Below, piece after piece: positions 7,279 to 13,215 of a stretch of DNA of 20,368 bases. This stretch comes from a virus. The stretch's first letter is position 1. Each line of letters opens with the position of its first letter. The DNA lies in the IMG/VR virus record IMGVR_UViG_3300034198_023511, positions 1 to 20,368 of that record; one strand, given 5' to 3'. The position numbers were made by a program, and so were the translations under genes. Under the pieces are notes generated by a model, which saw only the letters and a list, made by a program, of their open reading frames with translations, was not told the origin of the DNA and did not search any database.

Positions 7279-7352
7279 TCTGGGATCGTCCAATGGCAGG
7301 ACATCAGACTTTGAATCTGAGAATCTAGGTTCGACCCCTAGTCCCAGAACCA
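7279..7352 (+). tRNA. tRNA-Gln (TTG)
   Basis: Acceptor TCTGGGA/TCCCAGA (7 bp), D stem GTCC/GGAC, anticodon stem TCAGA/TCTGA with loop CTTTGAA (anticodon TTG), T stem CTAGG/CCTAG with loop TTCGACC, discriminator A, and CCA encoded at 7350-7352. It begins 11 nt after the methyltransferase stop and is probably processed from the same transcript. Confidence 0.94.
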
Positions 7353-7369
7353 AGTAGTATGAGGAGCAT

Positions 7370-7576
7370 ATGAAAAAATGGTGTGAATGTAATCCGCGTT
7401 GCATGGTAAAAAATCCACGCAAAGAAATCGTGCACGGAAGTTATTCCATGTATGAAAGCAGACACAACTGTCGCTGCACTCTTTGCTCTGAAGCTTACAA
7501 GCAACATGTTTTGGATTGTGAACTTGTTTTAATCTCTAAATACCTAGAAAGAAGTTTTTGTGAAACAAATTCTTAA
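7370..7576 (+). CDS. small Cys/His-rich protein of an actinophage-like zinc-binding type
   Basis: A 68-aa protein with many Cys and His residues: CECNPRC near the N-terminus, then HGSYSMYESRHNCRCTLCSEA. The HG-x-x-x-x-Y followed by CRC-x2-C pattern is one I recall from many short actinophage proteins with no assigned role, probably metal-binding. GAGGAG lies 4 nt before the ATG. The 3' end overlaps the next gene by 17 nt. Confidence 0.7.
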   Translation: MKKWCECNPRCMVKNPRKEIVHGSYSMYESRHNCRCTLCSEAYKQHVLDCELVLISKYLERSFCETNS

Positions 7577-8228
7577 ATGGGATAGTCTTTTTAATTTTAA
7601 GGGCGAAGTTGTTCCAACAAGAACTGTTGTTCCTGAATGGTATAAAAAAATTCCTAAGAACGTAATTATTCCTGGTGACAGTAATACAAAATCAGCCAAA
7701 CACTGCGTACCTTTTTTGGATTCTTTAACTGTTGGTTATTCAATTTGTCTTATGACAGACCTTTATGTTGAAAGAGATCAACAAGGTGCACCCTTGCTTC
7801 GTTTTTCAGAACCCGAAGCAGGACCAAATGCTCGACACAGCATTCAAACAGATCCAATGCCCGTTCCCCATGGTTACGAACCGTATTACTGGACATGGCT
7901 TACTCGTCATTGCATTGAGCTACCCGAAGGATACAGCGCCGTTTACTGTCACCCGTTGAACAGATTTGATCTTCCTTTTATTACGGTTTCTGCAATCATT
8001 GACAACGATTCAAAATTGATGGGTGGCAATTACCCGTTTTTTCTTAGAGAAGGTTTTGAAGGATTGATTCCAAAGGGAACGCCGATTGTTCAGGTTATTC
8101 CATTTTTGCGTGAAGATTGGAAACAAGAACACGTTCCCGGAATGGCACAAATTGGAAGAGATTACGAAATGAATGCATCAGAAGGATGGTATAAAAATAT
8201 CTTCTGGAGAAAGAAGTCGTACAAATGA
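7560..8228 (+). CDS. DUF6065-like protein, unknown function
   Basis: A 222-aa protein. Conserved pieces I recall from a family common in marine and freshwater phages are visible: VVPEWYKKIPKN near residue 25, KHCVPFLDSLTVGYSICL near 48, YCHPLNRFDLPF near 130 and GTPIVQVIPFLREDWKQ near 180. The fold is probably a beta barrel; no catalytic function is established. The start is GTG at 7560 with AGAAAGAAG upstream, inside the end of the previous gene. Its stop overlaps the oxygenase start by 4 nt (ATGA), so the two are likely translated together and may act in one pathway. Confidence 0.75.
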   Translation: MKQILKWDSLFNFKGEVVPTRTVVPEWYKKIPKNVIIPGDSNTKSAKHCVPFLDSLTVGYSICLMTDLYVERDQQGAPLLRFSEPEAGPNARHSIQTDPMPVPHGYEPYYWTWLTRHCIELPEGYSAVYCHPLNRFDLPFITVSAIIDNDSKLMGGNYPFFLREGFEGLIPKGTPIVQVIPFLREDWKQEHVPGMAQIGRDYEMNASEGWYKNIFWRKKSYK

Positions 8229-8776
8229 GCAACGGAGTTTATTTACTTGAAGACGCTTTGTCAGCAGAAGAATGTGATTACTTTTCAAATAAGTTAATAA
8301 CAATGTGGGAACAAAAAAAACTTCACCCATTTTTTGATGAACCTCAAATTTTAATTATTAGAGACCCTGACGAAGAAGACCTTTTGTTTAAACAGAAGTG
8401 TTACGAAATCTTGTGCAAACAAATTAAAGATGTCTTTGACGATGGACCATATGTTTACATGGATGGTGATTTAAGTCTTTGGCGTCCTGGTCTTTCTGGA
8501 ACACGACATGTTGACAATGTTGATCCCAAGATTAAAGGTTATGGTGCAAGATATTCTTCAATTTTCTACCTTAACGACGACTACGATGGTGGGGAAATTG
8601 AATTCCCTAATCTAAACTTGACCTATAAGCCAGTAAAGGGAAGTATGGTTTGGTTTCCTGATGACCCAGTTGGCGATATGCGCATAGGCATGGATTGGGA
8701 CCACCTTGATCACCTTCATCAAGTTAAAAAAATTACCGGAAATTATAGATGTACCCTGCCTATATGGCTAGGTTAG
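8225..8776 (+). CDS. 2-oxoglutarate/Fe(II)-dependent oxygenase (prolyl 4-hydroxylase-like)
   Basis: A 183-aa dioxygenase. The iron triad is visible as H95-V-D97 (GTRHVDN) and H165 (HLHQVKKITG), with R175 ten residues later to hold 2-oxoglutarate (GNYRCTLPIW). Between them are YSSIFYLNDDYDGGEIEFPN and KGSMVWFP, the typical core strands of P4H-type enzymes. Such enzymes are common in aquatic phages; their substrates, protein or other, are mostly unknown. It is coupled to the DUF6065-like gene upstream. A role in modifying DNA would be speculation: it has the P4H-type pattern, not that of TET/JBP. Confidence 0.88.
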   Translation: MSNGVYLLEDALSAEECDYFSNKLITMWEQKKLHPFFDEPQILIIRDPDEEDLLFKQKCYEILCKQIKDVFDDGPYVYMDGDLSLWRPGLSGTRHVDNVDPKIKGYGARYSSIFYLNDDYDGGEIEFPNLNLTYKPVKGSMVWFPDDPVGDMRIGMDWDHLDHLHQVKKITGNYRCTLPIWLG

Positions 8777-8825
8777 CAATAAAAAAATATTTAAAAATGT
8801 TTTAACCATAAATGAGAGGAATGTA

Positions 8826-9110
8826 ATGTCAGAACAAATTGAAGAAGCACCAGAGGCTCCGGCAACAATTAGCGAAAAGCTTGATGCTGAGATTCTCTAC
8901 GAAAAAGAATTGCCAATGGAAGACGGAAGTTTTAGTTACATCCGCGTCTTTAACAGCCCCGAGGGATTCATCCTTGCCGTGGAGACCGAAGATGGAGCGG
9001 GCGCAATTCTTGACCTAATCCCGGAGTTTGACGAAGCGGTTGATCGCGCTAACGGACTAGTTACTGCGTTTGAAGAAGCTTACGAGAATTCTGAATTAGA
9101 AGAAGATTAA
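8826..9110 (+). CDS. acidic 94-aa protein, unknown function
   Basis: A very acidic protein (many Glu/Asp, ending NSELEED) with an N-terminal Glu/Ala/Pro-rich stretch and a predicted beta section, FSYIRVFNSPEGFILAVETE. GAGAGG is placed 6-7 nt before the ATG. Its stop overlaps the start of the C5 methyltransferase by one base (TAATG). Such acidicity is seen in DNA-mimic anti-restriction proteins, and its place in a methylase cluster would fit, but there is no family match to support that. Confidence 0.7.
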   Translation: MSEQIEEAPEAPATISEKLDAEILYEKELPMEDGSFSYIRVFNSPEGFILAVETEDGAGAILDLIPEFDEAVDRANGLVTAFEEAYENSELEED

Positions 9111-10180
9111 TGAATACCGCCGTATCTTTATTTGCGGGAGTAGGCGGTTTTGATCTAGCTCTTGAAAGAAGTGGATTTAATGTTGTTGCTTCAGTCGAGA
9201 TTGATAAAAATGCACGAGCAGTTCTTGAACAACATTTTCCCAAAGCACAACTTTTTAACGACGTTACGGAGGTAACAGGTGAACAACTCAGATCAGCAGG
9301 CTTTGTTTCAGACGGAGGAATCATTACCGGAGGATTCCCTTGCCAGGATTTATCCGTGGCTGGAAGGCGTCTTGGCTTTAGTGGAAAAAGAAGCAGCCTC
9401 TTCTACCAGTTTGCAAGAATCATCGAAGAAACGCAAACAGAGTGGGTCATCCTCGAAAACGTCCCTGGTCTACTTACCAGTCAGCGAGGAGCAGACATGG
9501 GAGCAGTTATCGGAACGTTGGCCGAACTCGGGTATGGCTGTGCCTGGCGCGTGTTGGATGCAAAAGAGTTTGGAGTACCCCAGCGAAGGCGGAGAGTCTT
9601 CATTGTTGCGAAACGTTTTGGAGACGCCGCCAGTTGCGCCAAAGTATTATTTGAGCGCAAAGGGGTGCGAGGGAATTCTTCGCAGAGCGGAACGTCGCTT
9701 AAAGAAATTACCGGAGAAATTAGACCAAGCGTTAAGACACCAACTTCATTCATTAAAGTAAAAAACGCACAAAGCGATACAGATGATGAACGTTGGGAAG
9801 AGGGTGACATTCACCCAACTCTTAATAGTTTTCATGCCAGCAGTGCTAGAGCAACGGCTGCAATTGTTGAAGAAGAAAGCATTGTTTTTTATGCTAATCA
9901 TGGGCCGGATATTCGTATTCAAGGCGATACTGTAAACACACTTGCAGCTCGTATGGGAACAGGTGGAAATAATATGCCAATGGTTGCAGAGGTTCAAAAC
10001 AATTTTCAAACCAAACAAACCGTTCGTCGTTTAACGCCAACAGAGTGCGAAAGACTTCAAGGTTTTCCAGATCAATGGACGGCAAGTCAAGCTGATAGTC
10101 AACGTTACAAACAAATGGGTAATGCGGTTGCAGTTCCTGTAGTTCAATGGATTATTGACGGGATAGTTGCTAATGGGTGA
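9110..10180 (+). CDS. C5-cytosine DNA methyltransferase
   Basis: A 356-aa enzyme that methylates cytosine at C5 using SAM. The family motifs appear in order: I (SLFAGVGGFDLALE, 6-19), IV with the catalytic Cys78 (GGFPCQDLSVAG), VI (ENVPG, 116-120), VIII (QRRRRVFIVA, about 158), then a variable target-recognition region, IX-like RRLTPTECERLQGFPD and X (YKQMGNAVAVPVVQWI). All are intact, so it is probably active. No partner endonuclease is seen. A long ORF with its own ribosome site is nested in the +1 frame at 9279-9761. The gene overlaps both neighbours. Confidence 0.96.
   Translation: MNTAVSLFAGVGGFDLALERSGFNVVASVEIDKNARAVLEQHFPKAQLFNDVTEVTGEQLRSAGFVSDGGIITGGFPCQDLSVAGRRLGFSGKRSSLFYQFARIIEETQTEWVILENVPGLLTSQRGADMGAVIGTLAELGYGCAWRVLDAKEFGVPQRRRRVFIVAKRFGDAASCAKVLFERKGVRGNSSQSGTSLKEITGEIRPSVKTPTSFIKVKNAQSDTDDERWEEGDIHPTLNSFHASSARATAAIVEEESIVFYANHGPDIRIQGDTVNTLAARMGTGGNNMPMVAEVQNNFQTKQTVRRLTPTECERLQGFPDQWTASQADSQRYKQMGNAVAVPVVQWIIDGIVANG
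9268..9272 (+). promoter_or_regulatory. internal Shine-Dalgarno for the nested gene
   Basis: GGAGG followed by TAACAG and GTG at 9279, located within the methyltransferase codons for VTEVTGE. Extended pairing (GGAGGT) is possible with the 16S tail. Confidence 0.7.
9279..9761 (+). CDS. nested overlapping gene in the +1 frame of the C5 methyltransferase
   Basis: A 160-codon frame lies wholly inside the methyltransferase gene. Its GTG start is preceded by a consensus Shine-Dalgarno, GGAGG at 9268-9272, with 6-nt spacing, far better than chance and stronger than that of many genes here. The product begins NNSDQQALFQTEESLPEDS, includes a WLEGVLALVEKEAAS stretch, and ends with KYYLSAKGCEGILRRAERR followed by KKLPEKLDQALRHQL. 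From memory, closely similar sequences (QTEESLPED, a WLEGVL stretch, YYLSxKACxGILRRAExR) occur in phage and prophage proteins encoded at C5-methylase loci. If so, this is a conserved overlapping gene. Its function is unknown; a role tied to the methyltransferase is inferred from position only. Confidence 0.68.
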   Translation: MNNSDQQALFQTEESLPEDSLARIYPWLEGVLALVEKEAASSTSLQESSKKRKQSGSSSKTSLVYLPVSEEQTWEQLSERWPNSGMAVPGACWMQKSLEYPSEGGESSLLRNVLETPPVAPKYYLSAKGCEGILRRAERRLKKLPEKLDQALRHQLHSLK

Positions 10181-10652
10181 TTTTTACGTAAGCGGTAGCC
10201 CCGCTATGACATCAAAAGACGAAACATGGACAACGCCAAAAAAAACTTTTGATGAGTTAAATAAAGAATTTAATTTTGGCCTTGATGCCGCAGCTCTTCA
10301 ATCATCTGCGCTTTGCGCATTCTGGTATGGTCCGGATAATCTAGAAGAAAAATATCAAGATGCATTTACAAGAGATTGGCATAAAGATTGTACCGAACGT
10401 GGTATTGCTACAGTGTTCTTAAATCCACCATACGGAAGAACGATTAAGCAGTGGATGAAAAAAGCTCACGAAGAGGCTTTAAAAGGTCTTACTATTGTTT
10501 GTCTAGTTCCTGCACGCACCGATACAAGCTGGTGGTGGGATTCTTGCATTATGCACGAAGTTAGGTTTGTTCGCGGTCGTTTAAAATTTGGTGGTGGTAG
10601 TGCAGCGCCTTTTCCTTCAGCAATTATTGTTATGAAACCAAATGGAAACTAA
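10173..10652 (+). CDS. Dam-like phage N6-adenine methyltransferase
   Basis: A 159-aa protein of the short phage Dam family. Visible marks are DETWTTPKKTFDELNKEFNF near residue 17, LDAAAL at about 38, the catalytic NPPYG at 84-88, and the RGRLKFGGGSAAPFPSAIIV C-terminal signature. The family usually methylates adenine, often in GATC, but specificity is not readable from the sequence. ATG 10173 is chosen because GGGAT lies about 9 nt upstream; it overlaps the end of the C5 methyltransferase by 8 nt. No partner nuclease is seen. GATC clusters in the non-coding regions of this window are possible targets. Confidence 0.9.
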   Translation: MGDFYVSGSPAMTSKDETWTTPKKTFDELNKEFNFGLDAAALQSSALCAFWYGPDNLEEKYQDAFTRDWHKDCTERGIATVFLNPPYGRTIKQWMKKAHEEALKGLTIVCLVPARTDTSWWWDSCIMHEVRFVRGRLKFGGGSAAPFPSAIIVMKPNGN

Positions 10653-11484
10653 ACTTTACTTAGGTGACGCTAGGTTTCATTTAAAAAAGATTGAACGAGC
10701 AAGTTTTCAAACTTGCATAACGTCACCACCCTATTTTGGACTTCGTGATTACGGAGAGCGTGGTCAAATAGGTTTAGAAGACTCCGTAGATGAATACGTA
10801 CACGAGCTTGTACAAGTATTTAGAGAAGTACGTCGAACGCTAACCCCAAATGGGACCCTTTGGCTAAATCTGGGCGACTGCTACAACAAAAAACAACTTG
10901 TTGGCGTACCCTGGAAAGTAGCTTTTGCCTTGCAAGAAGATGGGTGGTTTTTACGCTCTGACATTGTATGGAGCAAATCTAACCCCATGCCAGAGAACGT
11001 AACCGATAGACCTACAAGAGGTCACGAATTTCTTTTCCTTTTATCACCATCTGCTAAATATTTCTATGACCACGAAGCTATTAAAGAACCAGCCGTAAAA
11101 GACGTAGGTTCTGAAAAGATTCGTTTTGGCGGCAACAAGTACGGTGACGATAAGAATCAGATTCAAACCACTAGAACTGGCAATGTCTACAAACAAACAG
11201 GTATGCGCAATAAACGCGATGTTTGGACTATTGGCGCACAATCATTTAAAGGCGCACACTTTGCGGTAATGCCCAAGCTACTTGTTGAGCCTTGCGTTTT
11301 GGCGGGGTCGCGCCCGGGGGAAACGGTTCTTGATCCATTCGCAGGCTCTGGCACAGTAGGTGTCGTAGCTTTGAATCATGGTCGTAACTTCACTGGTATT
11401 GAGCTAAGTGAAAGTTATTTAAATATTATGCATAATCGTATTATTAACGACGCCCCTTCTATAAACAAAATAGAATTAATTTAA
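10642..11484 (+). CDS. beta-class DNA methyltransferase with SPPY motif (probable N4-cytosine)
   Basis: A 280-aa SAM-dependent amino-methyltransferase. Catalytic TSPPYFGLRDY is at residues 27-37; SPPY is the form most often seen in N4-cytosine enzymes. The middle region has NPMPENVTDRPTRGHEFLFLL, a standard element of this class, and the SAM-binding motif DPFAGSGTVG is near residue 233. The motif order marks the beta class. The start overlaps the Dam-like gene by 11 nt. It is the last gene of the plus-strand operon and the fourth methyltransferase in it. It is distinct in sequence from the DPPY enzyme at 6312, so the set is not a tandem duplication. Confidence 0.93.
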   Translation: METKLYLGDARFHLKKIERASFQTCITSPPYFGLRDYGERGQIGLEDSVDEYVHELVQVFREVRRTLTPNGTLWLNLGDCYNKKQLVGVPWKVAFALQEDGWFLRSDIVWSKSNPMPENVTDRPTRGHEFLFLLSPSAKYFYDHEAIKEPAVKDVGSEKIRFGGNKYGDDKNQIQTTRTGNVYKQTGMRNKRDVWTIGAQSFKGAHFAVMPKLLVEPCVLAGSRPGETVLDPFAGSGTVGVVALNHGRNFTGIELSESYLNIMHNRIINDAPSINKIELI

Positions 11485-11515
11485 AGGGAGCGAAAGCGTC
11501 AAAAAAATTTTTCTG

Positions 11516-11529
11516 CGGGGGTACCCCCC
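11516..11529. terminator. G/C palindrome between convergent genes
   Basis: GGGGGTACCCCC is a perfect palindrome just after the methyltransferase operon. It is flanked by an A-run and T-run (AAAAAAATTTTT) on the left, giving a U-tract for minus-strand transcripts, and by AACTTTATT on the right. A bidirectional terminator is likely. Confidence 0.5.
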
Positions 11530-11596
11530 AACTTTATTCTTATCTCTATGTACTGACCACGTTATAGAGGTCTACAACACGATTGATAAATAAGTA

Positions 11597-11686
11597 GGTA
11601 GCGACCGGTGCTTTTACATGCATGGGTGCTACCTGTACTACACAAAAGTTGAGGTCGTCCTTAATCGGAGCCTTTTATGTAGTACA
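11597..11686. other. two abutting large hairpins (possible structured RNA or terminator)
   Basis: Hairpin A spans 11597-11633 with arms GGTAGC(g)ACC and GGTGCTACC. Hairpin B spans 11634-11686 with arms TGTACTACA-c-AAAAG and CTTTT-a-TGTAGTACA, 14 pairs and one mismatch around a 23-nt loop. They abut with no gap in a 220-bp gene-free stretch between convergent genes. Neither ends in a clear U-run, which argues against simple terminators. Confidence 0.5.
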
Positions 11687-11706
11687 CATAGTACCTATGT
11701 ATGTAA

Positions 11707-12144
11707 CTATAGCACGTCGTAGCTAGTAGATGTGATGCGTACTATAACATTGCCTACTTTAGCACGTAGAGGCTTTGAATGGGTTTGAATCATCTCAAAA
11801 GAGTAGAATTCCTCGGTTGTTGGCGTAACTATTTTTTGTACGTACAAAATAGCGTTGTGTCCTAGCCAGTTGAAGAAATCTTTTATGTCAAAATCATCTT
11901 TAATTAGATAACCTTCGAAATTGATTATGCTGCCCTCGGTTTCAATTAAATGTATTGGGCTATCCGTTGATTCTGTTTCGAAATAGCGATTGATCGCTCC
12001 GCGTAGGTTAGTACCTTTAAAATGCTCTGAGAGGGTGCTAGAAGGCGTTTTTCGCCCCTCCAATTGCTCTGCTAGGTTCTCCATAGCTTTATTAAGTTCT
12101 TCGCTCATACCGTCAAGAGTACCAGATATGGTACCTACTGTCAA
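11707..12144 (-). CDS. 145-aa protein under an SOS-box-like site, unknown function
   Basis: A single minus-strand gene facing the methylase operon. The N-terminal part is helical and acidic (SEELNKAMENLAEQLEG). The remainder looks like an alpha/beta or beta-rich domain with INFEGYLIKDDFDIKDFFNWLG and a final KVGNVIVRITSTSYDVL. I do not recognise it. The start is taken as TTG 12144 because GGGGAAG lies 7 nt upstream; ATG 12108 (MSEELNK) is an alternative without a good ribosome site. The -10 (TATAAA) lies a few bases from a GAAC-N4-GTTC palindrome, suggesting control by host LexA and induction on DNA damage. Confidence 0.7.
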   Translation of the reverse strand: MTVGTISGTLDGMSEELNKAMENLAEQLEGRKTPSSTLSEHFKGTNLRGAINRYFETESTDSPIHLIETEGSIINFEGYLIKDDFDIKDFFNWLGHNAILYVQKIVTPTTEEFYSFEMIQTHSKPLRAKVGNVIVRITSTSYDVL

Positions 12145-12159
12145 GTTTTAGCTTCCCCA

Positions 12160-12184
12160 CCCTTTATAATGAACATATGTTCGA
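12160..12184. promoter_or_regulatory. SOS-box-like operator and divergent promoter
   Basis: GAACATATGTTC (12171-12182) is a 12-bp perfect palindrome. With flanks it reads TCGAACATATGTTCA on the minus strand, close to the mycobacterial/Bacillus-type LexA box (CGAAC-N4-GTTCG). A -10-like hexamer sits beside it on both strands (TATAAT plus, TATAAA minus, around 12163-12170), so it could repress both directions. Confidence 0.6.
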
Positions 12185-12199
12185 ATATAGAGAAGTAAA

Positions 12200-12292
12200 A
12201 TGACCGTGTGTGTGCACCCAAAAACTAGTGCTGTGTTCTTGCTTTGTGTGGCTGGTGGGGGTGGTCGTATGATAAAAGGGGGTCGAGTTTAG
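12200..12292 (+). CDS. possible 30-aa peptide
   Basis: A short frame with AGAGAAG 4-5 nt before the ATG, divergent from the 12144 gene and next to the SOS-box-like site. It includes a hydrophobic Val/Phe/Leu stretch (SAVFLLCVAGGGG). Its 3' end enters the G-rich repeat region. Short length and biased composition make it uncertain. Confidence 0.25.
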   Translation: MTVCVHPKTSAVFLLCVAGGGGRMIKGGRV

Positions 12293-12350
12293 CTCTCGGG
12301 GCAGGTCGAGGGTCGAGGGTCGAGGGGGCAGGTCGAGGGTCGAGGGGGGC
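12281..12350. repeat. GGTCGAG heptamer repeats
   Basis: GGTCGAG is repeated three times in tandem at 12304-12324 and twice at 12331-12344, with a further copy at 12281. G-runs lie between and after them, then TTTTT. The plus strand is very G-rich here and the minus strand C-rich. No coding sense is apparent. Confidence 0.85.
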
Positions 12351-12550
12351 ATTTTTAGATCTTGATCGCAAAATGCGACTTACTGACCAGTAACCCTAGC
12401 TAAATAAGGGGTTTGGTGCTGTCTAGCTCATTCCGCAAAAAATAAATAAAAAAAAGTCAAAAAAAACGTAAAAAGTGACTTAGTGGGGTTAGTTATCTGA
12501 TACACTTTTTACATCAAGGCAACTAGCCAAGATAAAGGGAAGGTAATAAA
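12351..12550 (+). promoter_or_regulatory. control region of the first small-gene cassette
   Basis: No gene. In order it contains TTAGATCT (about 12355), an inverted repeat TCGCA/TGCGA near 12366-12378, the TTACT-N4-AGTAA site at 12380-12393, the A-tract motif GTCAAAAAAAACGTA at 12456-12470, GTGACT at 12475 and TACACT at 12501 as weak -35/-10. A small GGC/GCC hairpin and the GGGAAGG ribosome site at 12538-12544 follow. Confidence 0.5.
12380..12393. promoter_or_regulatory. TTACT-N4-AGTAA operator-like palindrome (site 2)
   Basis: TTACT-GACC-AGTAA has the same arms as the sites at 4288, 19925 and 19965. It lies about 80 bp upstream of the promoter-like elements of the 12551 gene. Confidence 0.45.
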
Positions 12551-12736
12551 ATGGATTACATCAAGAACCAAGCGCAAGAGATTGCGGACAGTAACGCTGT
12601 TCACGCTCGCTTGTTTAAGACATTGCTAAACGCTGTGGAGATTGACCTTACGGATGGTCTCTGCGTATTTGGTGATGACCACAGCGAGGGCGAATGCGCT
12701 TCTTGCGAGAATGTACGTTTTGGGGGGTCATACTAA
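12551..12736 (+). CDS. 61-aa Cys-containing protein, unknown function
   Basis: First gene of the small-gene array. The N-terminal half is helical (DYIKNQAQEIADSNAVHARLFKTLLNAVE). The C-terminal half is acidic with GECASCENVRFGG, a CxxC that could take part in metal binding, perhaps in a dimer. The leader GGGAAGGTAATAAAATG matches the array's standard ribosome site. Its stop overlaps the next start by one base (TAATG). Confidence 0.75.
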   Translation: MDYIKNQAQEIADSNAVHARLFKTLLNAVEIDLTDGLCVFGDDHSEGECASCENVRFGGSY

Positions 12737-12987
12737 TGCCCCGTTACATCACGCCACAGGGTCGCAAGGTGATGACCTTTAACCGCATCAAGTCCGCAGG
12801 GCTTCAGGTCGGTAAGCCAATGACTACACAAAACAGCGAGACCGAGGGCGTATGCCTTCAGATTGACCGCCGTTATGACCGAGACGGTCGGGTATTGCGT
12901 GGACTGTTCAGCGTTAGGTATCTGACCATTGACCCCGAGACTGGGGAGCAGGTCAAGAGGTGGACTACCTACGACCTGCGCAAGTAG
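12736..12987 (+). CDS. 83-aa basic protein, unknown function
   Basis: Starts at ATG 12736 (MPRYITPQGRKVMTFNRI), coupled to the previous stop, not at the longer upstream ATG, which lies inside the preceding gene. The protein is basic and beta-rich: GVCLQIDRRYDRDGRVLRGLF followed by SVRYLTIDPETGEQVKRW and a short TTYDLRK end. GC content and codon choice look higher than in the neighbouring cassettes. No family is recognised; size and charge would suit a nucleic-acid-binding role, without proof. Confidence 0.7.
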   Translation: MPRYITPQGRKVMTFNRIKSAGLQVGKPMTTQNSETEGVCLQIDRRYDRDGRVLRGLFSVRYLTIDPETGEQVKRWTTYDLRK

Positions 12988-12997
12988 GGCAGGGGCA

Positions 12998-13046
12998 GGG
13001 GGGGGTAGCCCCCCCCTATGCCTACCCAGCCCAGCGTCGAAGCTGG
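12998..13046 (+). terminator. G/C hairpins after the 12551-12987 pair
   Basis: Eight G, loop TAG, eight C at 12998-13016, then a second hairpin CCAGC/GCTGG at about 13031-13046. No U-tract follows the first, so termination efficiency is uncertain. Confidence 0.5.
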
Positions 13047-13075
13047 ACTTGGTAGGGGTAGGAATGCCCAGCAGT

Positions 13076-13094
13076 AAAAATCGTGGCACAAAAA
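13076..13094 (+). repeat. 19-bp direct repeat, copy 1 (copy 2 at 13529-13547)
   Basis: AAAAATCGTGGCACAAAAA occurs identically at 13076-13094 and 13529-13547, each upstream of a cassette leader. The first copy also provides GTGGCA, which can pair with TGTCAC at 13100-13105. Confidence 0.85.
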
Positions 13095-13131
13095 ATTTCT
13101 GTCACAAAAACATAAAAAGGGAAGGTATCAA

Positions 13132-13215
13132 ATGAGGGAATTAGCATTTTTTTTAATCGGAGGTAGCATAGGTTCATGGGTTCAATACTTTATTATGAGA
13201 GGGCACAAGTTCTAA
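13132..13215 (+). CDS. 27-aa membrane peptide
   Basis: A tiny gene with the array's exact ribosome site GGGAAGGTATCAAATG, the same string as ahead of the genes at 13644 and 14132. The product is MRELAFFLIGGSIGSWVQYF followed by IMRGHKF: a single hydrophobic helix with a positive C-terminus, so probably inner-membrane inserted. The stop overlaps the following ATG by one base (TAATG), giving a coupled pair with the zinc-ribbon protein. The conserved leader is the main reason to believe it. Function unknown. Confidence 0.7.
   Translation: MRELAFFLIGGSIGSWVQYFIMRGHKF

Noticed and set aside
9481-9810. 109-codon minus-strand frame inside the C5 methyltransferase
   Set aside because: No ribosome site, Ser/Pro/Ala-rich shadow composition; unlike the +1 nested frame it shows no independent signal.
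6312-11484. Complete restriction-modification system
   Set aside because: All other frames in the operon were read and none resembles a restriction endonuclease; the genes fit orphan phage methyltransferases.
11612-11718. Possible small plus-strand ORF starting at an ATG near 11617
   Set aside because: No Shine-Dalgarno and the sequence is better explained by the two abutting hairpins.
12164-12352. 62-codon minus-strand frame over the G-rich repeats
   Set aside because: The protein is an artefact of the heptamer repeat (repeated STLDLPP) and Thr/His-rich; no ribosome site.
12733-13089. 118-codon minus-strand frame
   Set aside because: It runs antisense through the coupled 12551/12736 genes and the G/C hairpin, has low-complexity Pro/Leu content and no leader; the plus-strand genes have the standard leader and coupling.
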